Assembly: GCF_016508585.1 (NCBI RefSeq) | Contig: NZ_JADVOP010000002.1 | Location: 1-64,000 of the forward strand | DNA from: Acinetobacter baumannii | GTDB taxonomy: Bacteria; Pseudomonadota; Gammaproteobacteria; Pseudomonadales; Moraxellaceae | Reading direction: 5' to 3' | DNA: 64,000 nt | Part shown: positions 58,786-64,000 of the stretch, in pieces | Layout: every line of letters starts with the position of its first letter | Numbering within the stretch: the stretch's first letter is position 1 | Translations under genes and position numbers: made by a program | Notes under the pieces: model-generated | Told to the model about the DNA's origin: nothing | What the model saw: the letters and a program-made list of their open reading frames with translations, nothing else | The model's database searches: none

Positions 58786-59352
58786 ATGACTTATAAATTT
58801 GATTATCTGGTTTATATTGGACGTTTTCAGCCTTTTCATTTAGCGCACATGCAAACCATTAAAATTGCATTACAACAAAGTCACTTCGTGATTTTGGCGT
58901 TGGGATCGGCACAAAATGAGCGGAACACCAAAAATCCTTTTCTGGCTTCAGAGAGGGAACAGATGATTTTGTCAAATTTCTCGGCTGCAGATCAAAAGCG
59001 AATTAAATTTGTTCATGTGATTGATGTTTATAATGATACCAAGTGGGTTGAGTTGGTTAAGACATTGGTCAATGGCGTGGTCTTAGAGCATGATAAAATT
59101 GGTCTGATCGGGCATTTTAAAGATGATTCTTCTTACTATTTAAAGCTCTTTCCAGAATGGGAAATGGTCGAGTTGGACAGCTTGGTGGGCTCTATTTCCG
59201 CAACGCCGCTACGTGAGGCGTATTACCGTGGTGAAATTTATCAAGCTGAATTTCCACTAGGCACGGCAGAGTTTTTAGAAAAATTTCAAAAAACCGAAAT
59301 TTACCAACAATTAAAATACAAATACCAAACCGAAGACAAATCTAATCTTTAA
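58786..59352 (+). CDS. nadM: NMN adenylyltransferase, NadM type
   Basis: A 188-residue nucleotidyltransferase making NAD from NMN. GRFQPFHLAHM is the HxGH-type motif and ISATPLREAYYRG the C-terminal ISxTxxR motif. This archaeal-like form is known in Francisella and Acinetobacter NAD synthesis, where it works alongside or instead of NadD. No Nudix domain is fused, as the length shows. Confidence 0.87.
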   Translation: MTYKFDYLVYIGRFQPFHLAHMQTIKIALQQSHFVILALGSAQNERNTKNPFLASEREQMILSNFSAADQKRIKFVHVIDVYNDTKWVELVKTLVNGVVLEHDKIGLIGHFKDDSSYYLKLFPEWEMVELDSLVGSISATPLREAYYRGEIYQAEFPLGTAEFLEKFQKTEIYQQLKYKYQTEDKSNL

Positions 59353-59422
59353 TCTATTTTGATGCGCCTGCAATACACTGTAGAACAGAATCAAAATCGC
59401 AAAATAGGATTTGGAACGGTAT

Positions 59423-59989
59423 ATGAATTTTAAATCAGCAGCAATAAAGAGTATTGCTTTGTGTAGTGGTTCGATATTTGCACTATCCACATCTGCAACA
59501 ACTTGGTCTTTGAGTGCAAATAGTCAGGTCGGTTTTCATATTGACTCATTGGGTGTCAATATTGTTAAAGGACAATTTCAAAAGTTTCAGTCGCAATTGG
59601 ATTTTGATGTTGACCGCCCACAAGTTGCATCGACCCAATTTGTGATGGATGTTAACAGCCTAAGCATCAGTAAATCATCTTTAAAAAATATGATGATGGG
59701 ACAAGATTTGTTCTATGCAGAAAAATATCCCACCGCGGGTTTTAAAAGTACTTCTTTTAAACCCCTAGCCAATCATCAGTATTTAATTTTAGGTCAGTTA
59801 ACACTGCGCAATGTAACCAAACCAGTGACATTTAACGCGACGATCAAGCCTCATTCCAATGACCCAAAATTATTGGACTTTAACGCTTCAACGGTCATCA
59901 AACGAAGTGATTTTGGTATGAAAAAGGCACTTGGTGGAGTAGGAGAGAAAGTCAATATTCAGGTTGCAGGACAATGGAAAGCAAAATAA
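59423..59989 (+). CDS. YceI family periplasmic protein
   Basis: A 188-residue lipocalin-like protein with signal peptide (cleavage near TSATT). The YceI pattern is visible: NSQVGFHIDSLGVNIVKGQF, FYAEKYPTAGFKSTSF, GQLTLRNVTKPVTF and KRSDFGM. These proteins bind polyprenoid or amphiphilic molecules. GGAACGG stands before ATG 59423. Confidence 0.88.
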   Translation: MNFKSAAIKSIALCSGSIFALSTSATTWSLSANSQVGFHIDSLGVNIVKGQFQKFQSQLDFDVDRPQVASTQFVMDVNSLSISKSSLKNMMMGQDLFYAEKYPTAGFKSTSFKPLANHQYLILGQLTLRNVTKPVTFNATIKPHSNDPKLLDFNASTVIKRSDFGMKKALGGVGEKVNIQVAGQWKAK

Positions 59990-60334
59990 AAATGTAAAGC
60001 TGGACATGGAACTCATTGGGTATCTGTACGGGAAAATAAATATCAAATACATATTGATCGTGCCATCTGCCTGAAATATCCGAGGTTATGTCTTTTGTGT
60101 TTAAGTGTTTTGTTGATGCGACAATAACTAGATCAGCATTTGCTAAATGACGCAGTATAAGTTTTTGATTCACCGATATTTTAAACATTGTAATGAATTT
60201 TCTGTCCACAATAATATTTAGGACCAATATTCAAAAAGTAAAGAATTGAATATTAGCGAGGATAGAATTAAGGATAAAAGTTATTATTATTTTTATCGGA
60301 ATCTATCTTGATGATTTCCAAGTTAAAATAAATA
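59990..60334. other. spacer between yceI and argP-like gene
   Basis: 345 bases. A minus frame (60188 or 60227 to 59952) overlaps the yceI end and contains a protein-like stretch (ADLVIVASTKHLNTKDI) but no ribosome binding site; it may be a gene remnant. No terminator is clear. Confidence 0.35.
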
Positions 60335-61225
60335 TTAAACCAAAATAGATTGTGTATGGGAAATCAATGTGGAGGTTAACTGATCCAATTGCGTGGATTG
60401 CTGTTTCCAATGATGCCAATAGAGATGTAAATCTGTTCTGGCTTTAGGCAAAATTTCCACCAATTTTCCCGCGGATAATTCTTTATGTATCTGCATTTCA
60501 GGTACCATACCATAACCGAGATCAAGTAAAATGGCATCAACAAATGAATTGGTTGAGGGAATAAAATGGCAGGGATAACTGTTGGGCATTAAGCCAAAAA
60601 GCTGTTGTAACACCTCACCATGGACATGATCTTTATCATTAAAAATAACCGCCGGCGTGTGTCTGAGCACTTCTCGATGTAAACCTTGACTTAGATACTT
60701 TTGAACAAATGAGGGTGTGGCTACCATTTGGTAATTCATTTTGCCTAAATGAACGGCTTCACATCCTTTCATCGCTTGCGCCTCTGTAGAGATACAGGCA
60801 TTGACCAATCCTGCTTCAAGTAAATGATGGGTTTGGGTTTGGTCATCAATTTTAAAATCAATCACAATTTTTTCTTTGATCAAGGTGTGTTGAATGAGGG
60901 GAAGAAGCCAGGTGGTGAGTGAATCGGCATTCGAGGCAATATTTAATTTAAAAAATTGTGATTGTGCAGATTGCCCTTGTAGACGCTGGATTAAATTCTG
61001 TTCCATCAGGCGGTGATGTTGCAGAAAGAGTAAAACATCTTGTCCTGCTTGAGTAACCTTACAGGGTCTTTCTCGAATAATCAGCATTTGTCCAAGTTGC
61101 TTTTCCAGGGTTTGCACACGAAGTGTGACTGCTGAAGCTGTAATATTAAGGCGTATTGCCGCGTGTTCAAAACTACCTGTCTCTGCAACAGCCAGAAAAG
61201 CTTCACTGTGTTTACTCTGCAGCAT
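60335..61225 (-). CDS. argP: ArgP-like LysR regulator
   Basis: A 296-residue LysR-type regulator. Winged helix at 1-60 (FLAVAETGSFEHAAIRLNITASAVTLRVQ), substrate domain 90-290. It is divergent from a LysE/ArgO exporter with 177 bases between, the classical ArgP-ArgO arrangement for lysine/arginine-responsive export. Confidence 0.85.
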   Translation of the reverse strand: MLQSKHSEAFLAVAETGSFEHAAIRLNITASAVTLRVQTLEKQLGQMLIIRERPCKVTQAGQDVLLFLQHHRLMEQNLIQRLQGQSAQSQFFKLNIASNADSLTTWLLPLIQHTLIKEKIVIDFKIDDQTQTHHLLEAGLVNACISTEAQAMKGCEAVHLGKMNYQMVATPSFVQKYLSQGLHREVLRHTPAVIFNDKDHVHGEVLQQLFGLMPNSYPCHFIPSTNSFVDAILLDLGYGMVPEMQIHKELSAGKLVEILPKARTDLHLYWHHWKQQSTQLDQLTSTLISHTQSILV

Positions 61226-61402
61226 GATAATCCTGTAATACGTGGTTGTGGTCTTGCTTTGCTGAATCGGATTTAAATTATATCCATAAAATTAAAATAA
61301 GAAAAACTTAGTTAAATTGAAATTTATTTAGAAATACTCATTTTAATACTGAAGTTTGGATAATAGCACAATTCATTAAATACGTTAAAAGTGTAGTCCG
61401 AG

Positions 61403-62002
61403 ATGTTGCAAAGTTATATGCAGGGGTTGGCTGTTGGGTTGAGTTTGATTATTGCGATTGGTGCTCAAAATGCATTTGTGCTGAAACAGGGATTAAAGAA
61501 ACAGTATGTATTTTGGATCTGCGTGGTTTGCGCTGCATCTGATTCAATTTTAATTTTATTGGGCGTACTGGGTTTTGCAAAAATTATCCAAACCCATCCT
61601 GAGTTTGTGGACTGGGCAAAGTATTTTGGTGCGACATTTTTATTGGTCTATGGTGCACAGCATTTCATTCAGGCTTTCAAAGCATCCAGTGGTCTTGCGC
61701 CGAGTGAAAACAATGAGTCTAAGCTGTTTAAAATGATCATGATTTGTCTTGCCTTAACTTGGCTTAATCCGCATGTGTATTTAGATACTGTGGTATTGAT
61801 TGGTTCAATCTCAACCAAGTTTGAATCGAGTGCAGTTTATTTTGCGGTAGGTGCTGTGACAGCATCATGGTTGTTCTTTTTTAGCTTGGGCTTTGGCGCG
61901 CGCTTTTTATTGCCGTTTTTTCAAAATCAACGGTCATGGCAAATTCTAGATTTTATGATTGGTCTGGTGATGTGGGGAATTGCTTTATCTCTGCTGCTCT
62001 AA
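61403..62002 (+). CDS. argO: LysE/ArgO family amino-acid exporter
   Basis: A 199-residue inner-membrane protein with six helices; SLIIAIGAQNAFVLKQGLK is the LysE/ArgO motif and LTWLNPHVYLDTV the mid-protein motif. It exports basic amino acids such as arginine or lysine. Regulation by the divergent LysR gene is expected. Confidence 0.87.
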   Translation: MLQSYMQGLAVGLSLIIAIGAQNAFVLKQGLKKQYVFWICVVCAASDSILILLGVLGFAKIIQTHPEFVDWAKYFGATFLLVYGAQHFIQAFKASSGLAPSENNESKLFKMIMICLALTWLNPHVYLDTVVLIGSISTKFESSAVYFAVGAVTASWLFFFSLGFGARFLLPFFQNQRSWQILDFMIGLVMWGIALSLLL

Positions 62003-62087
62003 TCAATACTGCTTGGCTGATTAATGATAAGTTTTTGATTTAATGCTGTTAATTATAGTTTTGTGTTTAAGTTATATATTATAAACG

Positions 62088-62129
62088 CCCCCTACAAATT
62101 TAACTCATTCAATTTAAACGGATAGGGGG
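62088..62129. terminator. hairpin between convergent genes
   Basis: CCCCCTA (62088-62094) pairs with TAGGGGG (62123-62129) around an AT-rich inner segment that can pair further. It lies ten bases past the bcp stop; the T run is weak. Confidence 0.5.
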
Positions 62130-62138
62130 ATGCTACTT

Positions 62139-62600
62139 TCAAGCTTTTTGTAATGCTTTTAAGTCTTCTAAAACTTGCTCAGCATGTCCAGCCGCTTTCA
62201 CTTTGCGATATTCCTTGATCAATTTGCCTTGATGATAGATAAATGTTGAGCGTTCAATGCCCATTACTTTTTTACCATACATATTTTTTTCTTTGATCAC
62301 ATCAAAGTGTTTGCACAACACCTCGTCTTTGTCACTGATCAGATTAATGCTCAATGACTGCTTTTCAGTAAAGTTTTGGTGAGCCTTTACTGAATCCCGA
62401 GATACACCAATTATCGTGGTATTTAAAGCATCAAATTGATTTTTAATGCATGAAAAACCCACGGCTTGGGTAGTACATCCTGGTGTTGAATCTTTCGGAT
62501 AAAAATACAGTACCAACCATTCAGTACTTAATTCAGTCAAATTGATTTCACCCGTGGTGGTTGGAAAATTTTGATTCGGGAGTTTGATCTGTTCAGTCAT
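62139..62600 (-). CDS. bcp: thioredoxin-dependent peroxiredoxin (BCP type)
   Basis: A 153-residue peroxiredoxin of the BCP/PrxQ group. Peroxidatic C42 in STPGCTTQA. The usual resolving cysteine five residues later is Val47; a Cys at 51 might take its role. Reduces hydroperoxides. Overlaps the upstream ATPase gene by ATGA. Confidence 0.9.
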   Translation of the reverse strand: MTEQIKLPNQNFPTTTGEINLTELSTEWLVLYFYPKDSTPGCTTQAVGFSCIKNQFDALNTTIIGVSRDSVKAHQNFTEKQSLSINLISDKDEVLCKHFDVIKEKNMYGKKVMGIERSTFIYHQGKLIKEYRKVKAAGHAEQVLEDLKALQKA

Positions 62601-63316
62601 AGGGATCCTTCAAGATGGTTGTGTTTAAGTTGTAGTGTTAAAAAGGCATAATTTTCATGATAGAGAATATCACCTTTATCAAGCAAAAGTGGGGCTTTAA
62701 AAATAGGACCATCAATCAGTGTCGTATGAAATTCTCCTGCTTCACCACAAGGATCAATTCCACGTGCAATCAATTCTTTTACAAACTCAAAGTTTAGAAT
62801 TTTACCCAGATCTTCAACCCGCATACCTAGATTTAAGTTGATCGTGACAATCATGCTGACAAAACCTAATTCAATAAATTCACTGACAATGTCAAGCCGC
62901 GGTTTCTGCCATAAAGGCATGACCAGACTTAATCCACTTCGGTCACATACAGACTGATTCCATTGTGCAGGTTGAATCAGATCAATGTCTCCAGTCACGA
63001 GTGTTTCAGCGCCTAATTGTTTTGCTTGACTCAGTAGACTTAAAAACTGTTGTTCATAGTCATTCCAAGTTGCTGATGCCTTTAATATCGGTAAACCAAT
63101 CAACTCAGCCTGTGCATCGATGACCTCAAGTGACATTGCGTGTGAACGAGATTTAAGTCCTTGTTCTTCGAGCATGACAATGAGAACAAGGGCTTCTCCA
63201 GATTGCAATGCATGATATAAGGCGAGACTGCTATCTTTACCACCACTATATGATGCAACAAACTTTTGCTGTTGTATTACAGTTCTTTTCCATGAAGTAT
63301 GCATCGAATATACCAT
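62597..63316 (-). CDS. Dph6-like ATP-binding protein (diphthine-ammonia ligase family)
   Basis: A 239-residue PP-loop ATPase: SYSGGKDSSLALYHAL, MLEEQGLKSRSHAM, GDIDLI and the C-terminal DPCGEAGEFHT. Eukaryotic and archaeal relatives amidate diphthamide; bacteria lack diphthamide, so the role here is unknown. The start at 63316 is only eleven bases beyond the neighbour's terminator, with no ribosome binding site; ATG 63304 is an alternative. Confidence 0.8.
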   Translation of the reverse strand: MVYSMHTSWKRTVIQQQKFVASYSGGKDSSLALYHALQSGEALVLIVMLEEQGLKSRSHAMSLEVIDAQAELIGLPILKASATWNDYEQQFLSLLSQAKQLGAETLVTGDIDLIQPAQWNQSVCDRSGLSLVMPLWQKPRLDIVSEFIELGFVSMIVTINLNLGMRVEDLGKILNFEFVKELIARGIDPCGEAGEFHTTLIDGPIFKAPLLLDKGDILYHENYAFLTLQLKHNHLEGSL

Positions 63317-63327
63317 GTACGTATAAA

Positions 63328-63353
63328 AAGAGCCTGCATAGGCAGGCTCTTAA
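63328..63353 (-). terminator. terminator of the small exported protein gene
   Basis: AAGAGCCTGC-ATAG-GCAGGCTCTT; on the minus strand it is followed by TTTTTAT. It lies between 63366 and the Dph6-like gene. Confidence 0.92.
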
Positions 63354-63365
63354 ACATAACTCGAA

Positions 63366-63776
63366 TTATTTCTTCGCTTGTGCAGCTTTCATTGCTTCTT
63401 CAGTTAAGGTTTTTAATTTACCTGTTAACTGAGGACCAAAACAAGTTTGAAGGTCTTGGTTATTTTTTTGAACAAAAGCTAATGTCGCAGGGCTTTTCTT
63501 TTGGTTGATGGCACTTTGGATTTGCCATTTCTGATCGTTGGTTAATTTACCATCAGACTCAACAGCACACGTACAGTATTTGCTCACCTCAGCGGCAGTG
63601 AGCTTTCCACCTTTCGCGGTTTCTGTTTTACATACACCAATCAGTGCAGATTTAACATTGGCACTTTTATAGGCTTGTTGAATTGCATTTGACTCAGCAG
63701 CGAAAGCCGTCGATCCCATTAAAGCCGAAGCTGAAAATAAAGCAGAAAGAATAAGACTTGATTTTAAATTTTTCAT
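63366..63776 (-). CDS. small exported protein of unknown function
   Basis: A 136-residue protein; a longer frame to 63893 exists but the ATG 63776 has AAGG eight bases upstream and begins a normal signal peptide (residues 1-27, cleavage after TAFAA). The mature part has four cysteines (GVCKTE, KYCTCAVE, QTCFGP) that could form two disulfides. Helical, lysine-rich. It starts 13 bases after the queC stop, so it is probably cotranscribed with queC. Confidence 0.75.
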   Translation of the reverse strand: MKNLKSSLILSALFSASALMGSTAFAAESNAIQQAYKSANVKSALIGVCKTETAKGGKLTAAEVSKYCTCAVESDGKLTNDQKWQIQSAINQKKSPATLAFVQKNNQDLQTCFGPQLTGKLKTLTEEAMKAAQAKK

Positions 63777-63789
63777 AAACAGTACCTTG

Positions 63790-64000
63790 TTATTGCGGTA
63801 TATAACGTGTCGGGTCTGCAACACCTGCATCTTTGAAGCCTTCTTTACGAAGTCGGCAGCTATCACATTTGCCACAAGCACGTCCTTGGTCATCTGCTTG
63901 GTAGCATGAAACCGTTTGACTATAGTCTACGCCATGTTCGATCCCTAAGCGTATTATATTCGCTTTGGATAAATGTAACAGAGGTGTTTCAAATTTAAGA
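63790..64000 (-). CDS. queC: 7-cyano-7-deazaguanine synthase, 3' end (partial)
   Basis: The last 69 codons or so of queC read from the window edge. The zinc-binding cysteine cluster C-x8-C-x2-C-x2-C appears in [18 protein letters not shown], followed by GVADPTRYI and the stop at 63790. QueC makes preQ0 for queuosine tRNA modification. The rest lies outside the window. Confidence 0.93.
   Translation of the reverse strand, partial: LKFETPLLHLSKANIIRLGIEHGVDYSQTVSCYQADDQGRACGKCDSCRLRKEGFKDAGVADPTRYIPQ

Noticed and set aside
59952..60227. 91-codon minus frame overlapping yceI
   Set aside because: Has a protein-like stretch but no ribosome binding site and overlaps the yceI end; kept only as a possible remnant.

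Overview
The window is chromosomal DNA of an Acinetobacter-type gammaproteobacterium (Moraxellaceae). The evidence is the protein sequences (GyrA with quinolone-region residues at S81/E85, NadM-type NMN adenylyltransferase, RsmD following PBP2), the AT-rich composition, and a contiguous gltA / sdhCDAB / sucAB-lpd-sucCD block. The genus is inferred from remembered family sequences, not from a search. There are no rRNA or tRNA genes, IS elements, prophage or CRISPR arrays that I can see.

Layout. 0-1.3 kb: a small secreted RHS-core toxin-like protein with a candidate immunity gene. 1.6-6.6 kb: a cassette of two paralogous metal-dependent hydrolases, a short-chain dehydrogenase and a flavin monooxygenase of Baeyer-Villiger type. 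The two hydrolase genes are each preceded by a related 40-bp element with 21-bp-spaced direct repeats, as expected for an AraC-type activator. 6.6-12.4 kb: a DUF2306 membrane protein, a YARHG-domain protein, an unknown exported protein, and an aminopeptidase P / POT peptide transporter operon for peptide uptake and use. 12.6-26.8 kb: the TCA-cycle block, with gltA divergent from sdhCDAB across about 1.07 kb of regulatory DNA, then sucA-sucB-lpd and sucC-sucD, each unit closed by a strong terminator. 26.9-36.2 kb: an SDR, small envelope proteins, mrdA-rsmD, a DUF445 protein, adk, and nth with a soluble RnfB-like ferredoxin. 36.5-43.1 kb: gdhA, two DUF4377 lipoproteins, a YgiD-like dioxygenase, rlmH, an M28 peptidase and xerC. 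43.1-48.8 kb: tandem GNAT acetyltransferases, an Lrp/AsnC regulator divergent from a LysE exporter, and etfBA. 48.8-50.0 kb: a gene-poor AT-rich stretch that looks like decayed coding DNA. 50-64 kb: a zinc-ribbon/pilin-like protein, gyrA with an unusual insertion, unknown envelope proteins, nitroreductase, enoyl-CoA hydratase, nadM, yceI, an ArgP-like regulator with a divergent LysE/ArgO exporter, bcp with a Dph6-like ATPase, a small exported protein and the 3' end of queC at the window edge.

How it works together. Most of the window is core metabolism: citrate synthase, succinate dehydrogenase, 2-oxoglutarate dehydrogenase and succinyl-CoA synthetase form consecutive TCA steps, with glutamate dehydrogenase and ETF feeding carbon and electrons in. 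Accessory or less described content is concentrated at 0-6.6 kb (toxin-like module and monooxygenase cassette), 43.1-43.8 kb, 48.8-51.2 kb and 54.7-56.6 kb. The most interesting points are the secreted RHS mini-toxin pair, the paired AraC-like operators, the sdhC leader hairpin that covers its ribosome binding site, the structured sucA leader, and an insertion of about 85 residues in the GyrA C-terminal domain.
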